In this document: piece by piece, positions 1-10,527 of the stretch | Numbering within the stretch: position 1 is the stretch's first letter | How the letters are laid out: every line of letters starts with the position of its first letter | Assembly: GCF_028583425.1 (NCBI RefSeq) | Contig: NC_072795.1 | Location: 74,600,001 to 74,664,000, forward strand | Direction: 5' to 3' | Length of the DNA: 64,000 bases | From: Eublepharis macularius | Lineage: Eukaryota > Chordata > Lepidosauria > Squamata > Eublepharidae | The notes under the pieces: generated by a model | Databases searched by the model: none | Told to the model about the DNA's origin: nothing | Seen by the model: the letters and a program-made list of their open reading frames with translations, nothing else | Translations under genes and position numbers: made by a program

Positions 1-168
1 CTGGAAGTTTGATTCCCAGATGTACGAGGGCCTGATTTGGATTGGGACTGTGATACATGGGGACAGGGGCGTACCATCAGTACATGCTGAACCCATAAAT
101 GATGTTTTGGGTAGTTAGGTCCTGATTTGGGATTTGAACTTGAGTATCCTGAGTCCTGGTCCAATAGC

Positions 169-355
169 GGGGGGTGGGTAGCTCAGTGGTAGAATATGCA
201 GAAGGTTCCAGGTTCAGTCCCTGATATCTTCAGTTTAAAGGCTCAGGCAAGTGATGTAAAAGACCCCAGCCTGAGACCCTGGACAGCTGCTGCCAGTCTG
301 AGTAGACCTTGATGGATCAAGGGTCTTATTCAAGTTAAGACACTTCTTGTCTCTC
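169..355 (+). repeat. tRNA-derived SINE
   Basis: A tRNA-like head carries an A-box-like stretch (TAGCTCAGTGG, 179-189) and a B-box-like stretch (GGTTCAGTCCC, 211-221), spaced as in RNA polymerase III promoters. A non-tRNA body follows and decays into unique sequence near 355. Decayed relatives lie at 10618-10800 (opposite strand) and about 22470-22570. The family name was not verified. Confidence 0.75.
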
Positions 356-1036
356 TCTAAATACTATACCACACTAGCTGTTGCTAGTATTTAGTAACAG
401 GTCTTGACACAGTTTATGGGAATCCTTTTTTAGAGTTTTGTGTAGGTTTAATTTCTTCCTTTTCTTCTGACTCTTTTGGATGATTAATTCACTTCCTCTG
501 TTACATTATTAAACAGAGAAATTCTATTTCTCTCAATGTATTGTAATGGTGGCGTAAGTTAGAAGTGTCTTGGAACTATGGTCTGTTTTGCTATTTTTTT
601 TAACACTGCTGCTGTGGAATCATTCAGTCCTATAAGAAAAACAGGTCTGTAATTCAGTACAGAATGCCTTGTAAAGGGAGTCTGCTTGTTTTTTGCAGCC
701 ATTTTGTAAGTATAGCAAGTTTATTGCCCATTTTGAAGATCTTTAAATTATTAGGGGAAATCCTTAAGAATGCACACAGTTTTTCTTAATTTAAATGAGT
801 GACTGATATTTTGCTCCTCTGCCTAAACAGTGTAATTCTTTTTCAGTTTAGCTTGATGGTCAGACACACAGGTGAGGCACTGATATGTGTAAATTCATTG
901 TCTTATAGCTTTTGTTTTACTGAAATTTAGGGCATCCTTAACACTATAGGGTAGGGGTTTTTAGTCTGTTAGAAACATCTTCCATAGTGTTAAAACAGAG
1001 AAGAAATTGAAACAGTTCAGTATCAGTATTACTACT
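356..1036. other. No gene seen; AT-rich intronic/intergenic DNA
   Basis: No coding similarity, RNA gene or intact repeat was recognised here. The position is consistent with PDCD4 intron 1 or upstream DNA. Confidence 0.5.
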
Positions 1037-1245
1037 ACTACTAAAAATAATAACATTTGATTTATATACCACCCTTCAGGACAACTTAACACCCATCCTC
1101 ATGACAATTACTCTCTGAGGTGGGTGGGGCTGAGAGAGCTCCGAGAAGCTGTGACTGACCCAAGGTCACCCAGTTGGCTTCAGGTGGAGGAGTGGGTAAT
1201 CAAACACAGTTCTCCAGATTAGAGTCCTGCCGCTCTTAACCTAAA
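1037..1245 (+). repeat. SINE-like reptile repeat (3' module)
   Basis: The stretch 'atttatataccac...' is followed by a 'ccaaggtcacccagt' block and a 'gagtcctgccgctctta' end. The same order of blocks recurs at 15588-15830, and the leading block recurs at 4707-4790 and 57255-57325. This marks a dispersed family with a shared polymerase II-like or SINE tail. The family assignment is uncertain. Confidence 0.5.
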
Positions 1246-1941
1246 TGTGTATAATTTATAAAAATGCTCCCGATGCCGGTGGGTTTGCATCCAATGAACT
1301 TGTTCCGCTTGTGGCTATGCTTTCCCCTGGTGACTTCCTCTGATGAACTAAGTTATTTCAGTCTGAGTTTCAGTTTCAACATGAGATTTCTTGCACCAGA
1401 GGAAAGTACCACAGTTTGTATAATGAATCTGTGGTATTCAACCCATGTTACATACCTTGCTATATAAATGCTGTGTTTTCCATTTGGATTGGAAGGAGTG
1501 TGGTTGCGTGTAATGGAATACTCCACCAAAAGGAAAGGAACTATCCTCACAAGCTAGTCAATCAATTTGGACATCTTTTGCCTTTGAGAGCAATACAAAG
1601 GAGCTCTTCTAGCAACAGTAACGTGCTCAGAACATCGTGCAACTCCTGAATGTCTGGCTGAGGTAATGTTGAAAAACTCTTTGCTAATGAAATATGATGT
1701 GAGAGGCTTGATGTCATAATCCTAATACTCAATAGACCTTGAAAGCGGGAGGAGAATATACATGGGGCAAACAGTGGCTGGGAATCCCAGTGAGACAACT
1801 TAATGGAAAGCTACTCTGGTAAAAATGTGTATTGTGTAGTTGACGCTGTACTAGGATTGTCTTGTAGGAGTACTGTAGCCAAGGTATCTAAATTAAGTGT
1901 TATTAGAAACAAAGCATGTGGATAATGATCCCTCTTTGTAC
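1246..1941. other. No gene seen
   Basis: Short overlapping ORFs only, with no recognisable domain or repeat. It lies between a SINE-like repeat and the 3' end of the antisense DIRS element. Confidence 0.45.
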
Positions 1942-2440
1942 AGAACAGACCTTTGGACACTTAACGTGAAGGGTCCTTCTCCTCTGAGGATAGGAGGACA
2001 TCTTGAGGTGATTCCCACCATCCAATTGGGGAGGCAGGGAGTTGAACTTTCTTCCTCTTCCTTTGGTGTGTGGGACCACCCTCTCACTCCTCAGTTTGGG
2101 TGACTCCCTTCAGCAGTCCAATTCCTCTCTACGAAACCATTCTATAAATAAACTGTAATCTCAAGAGAAGAGAACAAACAAACAGCGTGCAAAACCAGTA
2201 ACACATCAACAATCGAAACAGAACAGGTTAGAGTGCAGCAGAGGTAGTAGGAAAGGTTGTAACTCCGTTGATCGTTTTTGAAGATAGATGAAGATCCTGG
2301 GAGGGCAAGATGTTCTCCTATCCTCAGAGGAGAAGGACCCTTCACGGTAAGTGTCCAAAGGTCCGTTCTCCCTCTGAGGTGGAGGACATCTTAGGTGCTC
2401 CCAAAGCAGTTCCCTATCGTCTGGGTGGGACTGGATCTTC
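1942..2440 (-). repeat. DIRS copy A 3' terminus: inverted repeat plus internal complementary region
   Basis: The outer 1942-2100 block (gaaggacccttcacg and a gaggacatctt block) reappears in inverted form at about 2300-2370. It is followed at once by the start sequence of the element's other end (ccctctgaggtggagg). This head-to-tail junction is the internal complementary region typical of DIRS elements. Confidence 0.75.
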
Positions 2441-2448
2441 AACTCCTA

Positions 2449-2833
2449 CTACATGCTGAAGCACTCTTCAACCAAATACTGCATCCGCCGATGCGTAAGT
2501 ATGTAAATGATAGTGTTTGATGAGGGTGGATGATGATGACCAAGTGGCCACCTTGCAAATGTCTTCTGTTGAAGCATTTCTCCTGAGAGCTGCATTTGTA
2601 ACTGCCCTCCTAGCCAAATGAGCTGTAATTCCGGACGGGATTTCCAGTTTGAGAGCCCTGTATGCTTCTCCGATGCACGACTTGATACTATAAGCAACAG
2701 CAGTGGAAGATATGCGGTGGCCCAGCCTGGGCTGAGAGATGTTGACAAAAAGAGAGTCCATTTGATGTATCGTCTCCATCCTAATTATGTACATCTTAAG
2801 GGCCCGCCTCACATCAAGGTTGTGCCATTCATG
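2449..2833 (-). pseudogene. DIRS tyrosine recombinase, C-terminal part (copy A)
   Basis: The minus-strand frame encodes the catalytic end of a DIRS tyrosine recombinase. It includes ITAHLAR (the H-x-x-R motif), then KVATWSSSSTLIKHYHL, which holds the W and the nucleophilic Y. The upstream half of the same gene lies beyond the L1-derived insertion at 4174-5250, so the gene is physically split. It is family-typical, but a broken copy. Confidence 0.85.
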
Positions 2834-4191
2834 GAGTCGGTTTCGTTTTCTCAGCCATGCCGGACGCTCCTCTCGGCTGGTCCGGGAGGAAACGACCGGG
2901 CACCCTGACCGGGCGGCTGATCTGCAAGGATTAGCCCCCAGGACTCCCAGGGAGGGAGCCAGGGTCCGGGACGCGGCGGGAAGAACTCCCCGAAATCAAT
3001 GCGGGGAGGGAATTGCCCGTTTGTCCCTATGGAGGCCGGCAGATGTGCGCGGCGCCTCGAGTGCCGCCGGGCAACGAGAAACGGCAAGTAAAAGAAACAG
3101 GCGGAAGCCTGTAAACAAGCGAATCCCTTCTGTTCTACAAGCGTTTGTGAAGGAGAGGTTGATCTGAAGAAGACTCGTTCTTCCCCTTCGTGGAGTTCCA
3201 GAATTTTGTTGGCGCCCCCCCCCCCCCCAAAATGGCAGCAAAGAAGCAAAGTCCCGCTCTCGGTAAGTCAATCTCGGCCACCTTGCAGAAAGGGGAGTCG
3301 CTCGAAGAATTGGTGCGCAGGGCGGTGGTGGAAGCTATAAAACCCTTTGTTGACAAGCTGAACGAAACTGATCAAAGGGTGGGCTTAATTGAAAGCGAGG
3401 TGAAAACCATTAAGGTAGCAGCGGGGGGGGCAGAAAAGTCTGCTCTGGAAAGTGCGTCACTTGTGAAGGCTACAAAAAAGGAGTTGAAGTTGGTGGAGAA
3501 CCAACTGATCGGGCTACAAGTGGAACGAACGCAGACAATTTTGCGTCTCCAAAACGTGAAAGAGGAGGAAAATGAGGATCTGTGGGATTTGGTCTCGGAA
3601 CTACTGGCGACACCCGCGAGGACGACTAAAGAAGAGGTTAAAAGCGCCATTTTGGAGGTCCGTCGGGCTTCTTCAAAATATGCAACAAAGCGACAGTTGC
3701 CTCGTGAGATCATTATTGACTTTTCAACTAAAAAGATTCGGGACACCATCCTATATAACTCATACAATGCGGATTTGGACTTTATGGGTTTGAAAGTCAA
3801 GATTTTGAAGGACGTTCCATTTCTAGTCCGGAAACGGCGTTTTAAATATAAAAAGTTTGCAGCTCTTCTGAGGGACCATGGAATAAAGTACAAATGGTTA
3901 TTCCCGGAAGGAATATGGTTCATTAATCAGAATTTGAAATGTTTATTCTCTGTATGATTAACCACTCCATCATTATTCTATGGAGCTATTTTTGTATTAT
4001 GACAGTATGAAGGGAAACATTGAAGTGTAGTGTTTAGTGTTTGTAGTTCATTCCCCCCCCTTTTTCTTTTTCCACTCCCCTTTGTCCCTTCCCTCTTCCC
4101 TTTCCTTGTGATAGTCTGGTGTAGTGTTTTGTAGTTATGAAAAATAAAAAAAATTTATTAAAAAAAAAAAAAAAAGGTTGTGCCATTCATG
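2816..4191 (+). mobile_element. HAL1-like (ORF1-only) L1 derivative with target-site duplication
   Basis: A complete-looking insertion. It has an 18-bp perfect direct repeat, AAGGTTGTGCCATTCATG, at 2816-2833 and 4174-4191. Between the copies lie a GC-rich 5'UTR (2834-3231), one intact ORF1, a pyrimidine-rich 3'UTR and a poly(A) tail (about 4141-4173). There is no ORF2, so reverse transcriptase and endonuclease must come in trans from another L1. The perfect duplication, clean A-tail and open ORF suggest a young insertion. It landed inside the recombinase gene of DIRS copy A. It is named by analogy with mammalian HAL1 ('half-L1'); homology to that lineage was not tested. Confidence 0.85.
3232..3957 (+). 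CDS. L1 ORF1p-like RNA-binding protein (ORF1 of HAL1-like element)
   Basis: A 241-residue intact ORF. The frame is open from an earlier ATG at 3190, but 3232 is preferred because it follows the poly-C run in a good Kozak context (aaaATGG) and starts MAAKKQS. Residues about 45-110 form a heptad-rich coiled coil. About 112-185 looks like the L1 ORF1p RRM (TILRLQNVKEEENEDL, later LPREIIIDFSTKKIRDTIL). About 190-241 looks like the C-terminal nucleic-acid-binding domain (LKVKILKDVPFLVRKRR, KYKWLFPEGIWF). L1 ORF1p forms trimers that coat the element RNA and act as chaperones. It is shorter than human ORF1p (338 residues). It is probably transposon protein, not a host gene. Confidence 0.8.
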   Translation: MAAKKQSPALGKSISATLQKGESLEELVRRAVVEAIKPFVDKLNETDQRVGLIESEVKTIKVAAGGAEKSALESASLVKATKKELKLVENQLIGLQVERTQTILRLQNVKEEENEDLWDLVSELLATPARTTKEEVKSAILEVRRASSKYATKRQLPREIIIDFSTKKIRDTILYNSYNADLDFMGLKVKILKDVPFLVRKRRFKYKKFAALLRDHGIKYKWLFPEGIWFINQNLKCLFSV

Positions 4192-4406
4192 CTCCTTTGG
4201 ATGTTTTGGCTTTGGGCAAAAGGACGGAAGGTTAATCTCTTGAAATCTATGGAAATGGAGCATGCCTTGGGTAAGAACATCGGGTCCATTCTCAGGACCA
4301 CCTTGTCCTTGTGAAAGATGCACAAGTCTAGCCGTATAGACAAGGCACTCATCTCCAAGATGCGACGCGCTGACATTATTGCCACAAGGAAGATGGTTTT
4401 AAGCTT

Positions 4407-4692
4407 CAGCCATCGCAGAAGGATGACCTTAATTGGCTTGAATGGTGGCTTTGTTGGAGCCAAGAGTACCACGTTTAAGCGCCAGGTTGGGAACCGGTGT
4501 ACGGTAGGGGGATTCAGCAATGACACGCCTCGGAGGAATCTCCCATCGGAGGAATCAGCCATCGCAGAAATATGTCCTTAATTGGCTTGAATGGTGGCTT
4601 TGTTGGAGCCAAGAGTACCACGTTTAAGCGCCAGGTTGGGAACCAGTGTACCGTAGGGGGATTCAGCAATTACACGCCTCGGAGGAATCTCC
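4407..4692. repeat. Tandem duplication (149-bp period) inside DIRS recombinase gene
   Basis: Copy 1 is 4407-4555 and copy 2 starts at 4556. Both begin CAGCCATCGCAGAA and share the 'ttgttggagccaagagtacc' run with few differences. The second copy ends at the SINE-like insertion near 4693. Confidence 0.85.
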
Positions 4693-4706
4693 AGACATGT
4701 GTGTGA

Positions 4707-4790
4707 GAATTTTTAATTTAATTTATTATATTTATATTCCGCCCTCCCCGCTTTCGCAGGCTCAGGGTGGATAACAAAATACAATGAGAA
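4707..4790. repeat. SINE-like tail fragment inserted in DIRS copy A
   Basis: The block 'tttatattccgccctcccc...ggctcagggtggata' resembles the tail module seen at 1037, 15588 and 57255. It interrupts the recombinase frame. Confidence 0.55.
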
Positions 4791-5499
4791 GCGAGAGGTA
4801 TCCCGTCTACTGCCAGGATGACTGAACCAATGGCTGCCATCTGTTTCTTCAACATCACTGGTCGTAGCCCTCTATCCAGACCCTCCTGTTGAAAGCCCAG
4901 GATAGAGTTCAGGGATGGTTGAAGCGAAGTTACTTTCTTGCGTCTGCACCACTGGTTAAAGGCTTTCAAAGAAGAATTGTAGATTCTGATGGTAGACCTT
5001 TTCCTAGAGGCTAACAGGATATTTATGATCTCTGGAGGGTAGCCTTCATGCTGGAAATAGCTCCGTTCAATTTCCATCTGGTCAGAGACCACCATTCTGG
5101 ACGTGGATGCCATATGGGGCCCTATTGGAACACACCTGGCTGAACTGGAAGTCTGAGAGGAAGAACAACCGACATAAGCTGTAGAGTTGTAAACCATGGT
5201 CTTCTTGGCCACCATGATGCGATTAGAATTATGCTCGCTCTCTGCTCTCGTATCTTTCACAGAAGTTTGGGAATCGTCGGTAGAGGGGGGAAGGTGTATA
5301 GGAGACCCTTTGGCCATTGAGCGGTGAGCGTGTCCACGCCCTCTGCTTGAGGATGGAAGAATCTGGAAAAGAACCTTGGAACCTGATTGTTCAGATGTGA
5401 TGCAAACAGGTCCACCCTCGGGGTCCCAAAATGTACTGACACTAGTAGAAACACCTCCCTCTTGAGGGACCATTCTCCGGGGTGAAGGGACTCCCTGCT

Positions 5500-6880
5500 C
5501 AGCCAATCTGCATGAATGTTGTGTATTCCCCTGATGTGTTCTGCTTGAATCTATTTGAGATTGCGTTCTGCCCAAGATGATCTTGTTGGCTTCTCGATGT
5601 AGCTGAGAGGACCTGGTCCCCCCCCCCCCTTATATAGGTCTTCGCGGCAATATTGTCTGTGCATATCAAAATATAGCTGTGCACGATATAATCGCTGAAG
5701 TGCCTTAGGGCTAGAAAGATAGTCTGCAACTCTAGTACATTGATGGGAAGCCTCCTCTTCATGTCGGACCATTCACCCTGGGCAGGGCTGCCCTCTAGTG
5801 TGGCTCCCCAGTCGACCAGGCTGGCATCTTTGAAGATCTGAGTGAGACGAGGAGAGAGGAAACTCTTGCCTTGGTGAAGGTTGGTATTGACCGTTCACCA
5901 CCGTAGGCTCTCCCTGACTGACTGCGGGACTTGCACCTTGATGTTTGCCTTTTGTGCAATTTGAGATTGGAAAGGTTGCAATAGCGACTGTAGTGGTCTG
6001 GTGTGAAAATGCCCCCAATAAATGGCTTCTGAGTTTGCCACTAGCAGTCCCATGAACTTGGACAGATCCATTAGCAACGATGAAGGTTGTCTGATTATGT
6101 CTGAAGCTAGGCATTTGGTCTGGGTTCTCTTCTCTTTGGGAAGGAAGAAGCAGCCTTCCTTTGTGTCTGTTATTAGTCCCAGATGTTCCAGGCACTGCGA
6201 CGGCTGTAGGGAGCATTTGGACCGATTTATTAAAAATCCATGCTTCTCTAGGAATTGAATCGTAAACATTGTCTCTTTGATAGAGGCGTCTCTGGAGACT
6301 GATCTTATTAAGATATTGTCCACATATGGATGCAGATGGAGACCCATTTCTCTGAGCCTGACTATCGGTACCACGAAAAGCTTGGTGAAGATTCTTAGAG
6401 CCATCGCTAGGCCCTCTGAATTGAAGGTGAATGTCCTTTACACAGAATCTGAGGAATTTCTGTTGGGCAGGTGCAATGGGCACATGCAAGAACGCCTCTG
6501 TCAGATCTATTGATATCAAGAATTCCCCCTACTGCACTACTGCAAGGCTTCTGCGATGGAATGAAGAGTTTCCATCTGGAAATGTCTCATTGATAAATTG
6601 GTCCGCATACTTTAGGTCCAGTATGGATCTCCAGTCCCCATTCCTCTTGGGGACTGTGAAGAATATTGAGTCTTGTCCCCTTTCGCATTGAGGGACGGGT
6701 TCAACAGCTCCTGTTTCTAGTAGATGTTGAATGGCTTGGATAGTGATGGACCGTCTGTGTGAGTCTTTCTTGAGAGGGGAAACCATGAACCGCTCTGGTG
6801 GAAAGGAAACAAATTCTATCGAGTAGCCATTGTAGACTACATCTGATGCCCAGGTGTCCGCCTTGGACTCACCCATGTTT
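5500..6880 (-). pseudogene. DIRS reverse transcriptase-RNase H (copy A), frameshifted
   Basis: Minus-strand fragments in order show an RT N-terminal part (PERFMVSPLKKDS, FFTVPKRNGDWRSILDLK), a fingers/palm motif (MISIDLTEAFLHVPIAP), the palm catalytic motif read as LHPYVDNILI, and an RNase H block with INVLELQTIFLALRHF and ICTDNIAAKTYI. The usual DIRS palm motif is YLDD; here the fourth position is N, so one catalytic Asp is lost. At least two frameshifts separate the blocks. This copy cannot make active RT. Confidence 0.8.
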
Positions 6881-7049
6881 GTTGAAATAGGAGCAGCATT
6901 CCCCCCACCAGAGCACCTTGCGATTCAGGGCTTCTGCCCTTTGTCCTCTGTCTTGCCTGCCACCACGGTGACCTTGTTGTCTGCTGAATTTGGATTGAAA
7001 ATTGCTCCTCTGTGACTGTGTCCTAGGCAGGGTCCAGCCGTATTTATGG

Positions 7050-9090
7050 TCCTGTCGGTTCCTGGGCAATGTATGGTGAGATCTGAAAGATTGGTACCCA
7101 AACGATCATTTCTCTGGTCTCTTCAAAGACTTTGGAAGTGCCTTCTTTTTGTCTTTGATTTCCACTGGGATCTTCTCCGGTTGGTTGCCAAAAAGTTTCC
7201 CACCCTGGAAAGGGTAGAACATTAGTATGACTTTGGCTTGGAGGTGAGCTGGCCAGGCCCGGAGCCATAAGAGACATCTTGCTGACGCTGTAGAGGCCAT
7301 TGCTCTGGAGGTGAAAGAGCATCCAATGTAGTGTCAGCCGTAAAGGTTCAGGCTTTTAAGTATTCCATTGGCTCCCTCCAGAAGTCTTTTACTGTCCTCA
7401 AGAAGCAGCCTCCTAATCCGTACCATGGACGCTCTTGATACAATGGACGCTATAGATGAGGCCTTGATAGAGAGAGCCATTGCCTCGTGCACTGTCTTTA
7501 GGACTGCCTCGCCCTTCTTGTCCAGGCCGTCTCTGATCATGCCTTGTCCGTCCTCTTGAGAGGAGGCCCTGGGACTGAAGGGCTGCTACTGGTGCATCAA
7601 TGACAGGAACCTGTAACAGCTCATTGGCAAAATTAGGCAAAACATACAATTTCTTAATAGCGTTTGGCACTTGTTTGCATGCAGCTGTTATTGACCACTC
7701 CGCTTTTAGCTGATGCTCGAAGTATTCAGGGAATGGGAATACCCTAGCCCTGTTCTCTGACCTGGGAAAAAATTCCCTGTTCCCTTTGGGCCTAGGCTTA
7801 GGTCCCTCTGGTTTGGCCTCCTCCTCCTCCTCTCCAGTTCCAGTCTCTTTCAGGTCCAGAGCTGAAAGAGTCTTTGCCAATAGGTATTGATAGTCCTCTA
7901 CCTGGAAAAGTCTATTGGACTGTTCAGGAATGGCAGATTCTAGTTCCTGCTTTTCCTCTGACAGAAACTCCCCCTCCTCAGATTCCTCACTGGGTGATGG
8001 ATCCTCATCTAACCATCTAGAGCAGTGGATCTCAACCTGGGGCCATATGCCCCCCCGGGGAGCCCCAGGATATTCCAAGGGGGCCACAGGTAAAAATTGC
8101 ATAAATGGGGGGCCACGGCACGATACTAGAGGGGCACAGAGGGAAGTGAGAAGTGAAGAAAACAGAGAAGTGACTGAGAAAAGACAGTGTGTGGGGTGCT
8201 GTTTCTTCATGCAAGTGTAGCCCTGAGTCCACTAGGGGGAGCTAAAGAGCAGGGGTATTCCATATAAGGAAGAAAAAGCGCAATTTCCCCAGAGTTATTG
8301 GGAGGCCTGAAGGACTCCAGATTTTGTTATAAACCTACATATTTGATATTCTACATATACCTTTATAAGGCTACCTTTATACCGGTAGGACAGGGGGGCC
8401 ACAGGAAGGAAACAAGGTTGGAAGGGGGCCACGGTCGGAAAAAGGTTGAGAAACACTGATCTAGAGGACTTGTTGAGCGTCTTACTCTGGGGCTGTTTCC
8501 TAGCCGTCTTAGTGGGTCATGGACCACCCTGGCTGTGACATCCCTGAGAGGTTCCAGGCATAGAAAGAGAGAGAGGAGGCCCAGAATCGTCTGGTTGGCA
8601 GAGAGACCATAATTCCTCCCTTAATAACTTTCTAATTGCGGCCAAAATTTCTGAGAACAAAACAGAGGAGGAAGCACTTACATGATCTTCTGGAGTGCAT
8701 TCACTGGGGCCCTGCACTGTGGTTACTTGCATTTGCCGTGTTTCTCCTGCCAGGAGATTGGCAAGCTTTGGCATCACGATTTGGCAGAAAATCACCTGCT
8801 GTGGCTGTTCCCGCCGGAATTGGGCCCCACGTAGTTGTGCTGCTTCTAGTCAGTTGGCGCCGACGCACTGCTTTATCCGGCTCCTTCTGCAGCAGTCAGG
8901 GCTATTTTTTAGCAGGCTGTCTCTCCTCCGGAGCCACTCCTTTCCAAGGGGGGGGGCGAGCAACCCTTTAAGGCAAGTCGGAGCCAGCTGGGCATGTTCT
9001 CGCCGCCAGAAGGATGGCTCCTGGGAAGCAGCCCTCAGCCCTTTCCATAAAGGAATCCTTGGAGTCCGATGACTTCTTCGATGCCATCTG
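7050..9090 (-). pseudogene. DIRS gag-like region (copy A)
   Basis: Upstream of RT in the element's own direction lies a long, mostly open, low-complexity acidic frame (about 7413-8210 plus flanking pieces). It contains EYFEHQLKAEWSITAACK and LYVLPNFANELLQVPVIDAP blocks, which recur in DIRS gag-like ORF1 proteins. The hAT-type MITE at 8023-8458 is inserted in it, so part of the predicted frame is transposon sequence. The exact start is not determinable. Confidence 0.6.
8015..8466. mobile_element. Non-autonomous hAT (Charlie-like) DNA transposon with 8-bp duplication
   Basis: The element is 8023-8458. Its ends are CAGTGGATCTCAACCT and, in reverse complement, CAGTGTTTCTCAACCT. Both sides carry the 8-bp target duplication ATCTAGAG (8015-8022, 8459-8466). 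An 8-bp duplication with CAGTG..TCTCAACC ends is diagnostic of hAT/Charlie-type elements. No transposase ORF is present. It lies inside the gag-like region of DIRS copy A, so it is younger than that copy. Confidence 0.9.
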
Positions 9091-9589
9091 TCCCTTTTTT
9101 TTGGAGAAGGAGCTCCTCTCAATAGGACAGAACAAAGAAAAGAGGAAGAAATGGAAGTAAAGTAAGGAAAATAGGATGAGAGATAAAAATAAGTAGATCA
9201 AGTGTAGCAGAGCTAGCCTATTGAGTACTGCTGTCCCCTGAGGCAGGAAAAGAACTGAGAGTGTGGTCCCACACACCAAAGGAAGAGGAAGAAAGTTCAA
9301 CTTCCTGCCTCCCCAATTGGATGGTGGGAATCACCCCAAGATGTCCTCCACCTCAGAGGGAGAATTGCCATGGAGTAAAACATTAGAAGGCAAACAGTGG
9401 GTGAGGGTGAACACAGAGCAATAGGAATTAATAAAGTTGATGATCTTTCTGCTTTTAAGATTATAGAATGAATACAAATAAATACTTCTGGGTATTGGCT
9501 TTTTCAGTATTTTGTCAAGGCAGGTAATAGAATTATACAAATTCAGAAGGCAGGTTCCATGCTCCCAAAACACTTAAACAGAATTAGTG

Positions 9590-9870
9590 CTAAATATATA
9601 TTTTTCGGTCATCTTTGGAGGCTTTCCTTTTGCTGCCCTGCCATCTGAAGCTAGATGGGTTCCATTTGAAAAAGGGCCTTCTTGGATGTGGTGCCAAAAT
9701 TTTGGAATTCACTCTCCAAGGATATTCACGCTACCCTCTGTCATTGTCTTCTGCAAGCGGATGAAGACTTTTTTGTTTTGTTTGTTATCCCCAGTACACT
9801 TGTATTGGTCCTCCTGTTGTGTGTATGTGTTTATTTTTTTTTAATCTCTCTCTCTCTCTCTATGTAATAA
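9590..9870 (+). repeat. L2/CR1-like LINE 3' fragment
   Basis: A decayed reading of the LINE C-terminus (WCQNFGIHSPR, matching the usual 'LWNSLP' region) is followed by a T-rich 3' tail. It resembles the better preserved L2-like copy at 39290-40057. Confidence 0.5.
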
Positions 9871-10420
9871 GGAACAGAATATTTCTCGTATACATGTGTG
9901 TGCATATGATTTTTACACACACAACACAAACGTTGGGAGTTCTGAATATTGAGCCTAGCAGAGATTGATTCAAATCATAGCTCAATACTGAACTTACTTG
10001 CTGATCTTGAAGAAGCAACTATATCTAAGCCTCACTTCTACAGAACAGAAATAATAGTGACCTGCCTTAAAGGTCTGAATGAAATAAAGTAGGATTGCTG
10101 CCTTAAACGTACAGCGATGTCTGGCTATAAAATGAAATTAACTGTCCTTAGGAGTAGGTGAATTGCTGTTCACTACATCAGGTTAAGGCTGTAATCCTAA
10201 AACCTGCCTGAAAGTAAGCTCCATTGAATAAAATGGAGCTTACTTCTGAGGCGGGATAGGAATGCATTGTAACTCGCCTCTAAGTACTAAGAAATTTGAG
10301 AAAAGATCCCTGTCTTTTTCAGTTCTGCTGAAGAAGGTAATACACTGCACAACTTAAGATCTCTGCAAGATTCCGTTAGTATAATCACACTAAACATTCT
10401 TAACTTTTTTCCATATTAAG

Positions 10421-10527
10421 AACTGAAAGAAAAACGTTAGAAATCCATTTACATCCAGTTTGATTGAAATACTGTTGAATAGTTATGGAAATAGAGAATG
10501 AGCAGACATACAACATCAACTGTACTG
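10421..10527 (+). CDS. PDCD4: PDCD4 exon 2 (5'UTR end and start codon)
   Basis: ATG at 10485 starts [14 protein letters not shown], which aligns with the mammalian N-terminus MDVENEQILNVNPA. The donor is TG|GTAAG after 10527. A good polypyrimidine tract and AG precede 10421, so 10421-10484 is probably 5'UTR of the same exon; this boundary is inferred. The N-terminus is more divergent than the rest of the protein. Confidence 0.85.

Larger units (their letters stand above)
4174..5250 (-). pseudogene. DIRS tyrosine recombinase, N-terminal and central part (copy A)
   Basis: The minus-strand frames encode the N-terminal core-binding part (SRKRSTIRIYNSSLKAFNQW, then a KKQMAAIGSVI block). After an interruption by a SINE-like tail comes the first catalytic block, with the VAIMSARRILEMSAL motif that carries the catalytic Arg and a downstream KVVLRMD block. 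The frame is broken by the insertion at 4707-4790, by a 149-bp duplication (4407-4692) and by the L1 derivative at 2834-4173. The C-terminal half continues at 2449-2833. Confidence 0.8.
1942..9363 (-). mobile_element. DIRS-type tyrosine-recombinase retrotransposon (copy A), antisense, interrupted
   Basis: A DIRS retrotransposon on the minus strand, with gag-like, reverse transcriptase/RNase H and tyrosine recombinase regions in that order. Its termini carry a 'gaggacatctt...ggtgattcccacc' block at both ends. An internal complementary region at about 2300-2420 joins the two terminal sequences in inverted form, the arrangement DIRS elements use to circularise. The reading frames contain stops and frameshifts, so the copy is dead. 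Later insertions interrupt it: an ORF1-only L1 derivative (2834-4173), a SINE-like tail (4707-4790) and a hAT-type MITE (8023-8458). It lies antisense in what is probably PDCD4 intron 1. Confidence 0.85.

Noticed and set aside
10310..10337. 14-bp micro-exon (TTTTTCAG|TTCTGCTGAAGAAG|GTAATA) before PDCD4 exon 2
   Set aside because: The splice signals fit, but it is too short and has no known counterpart; RNA data would be needed.
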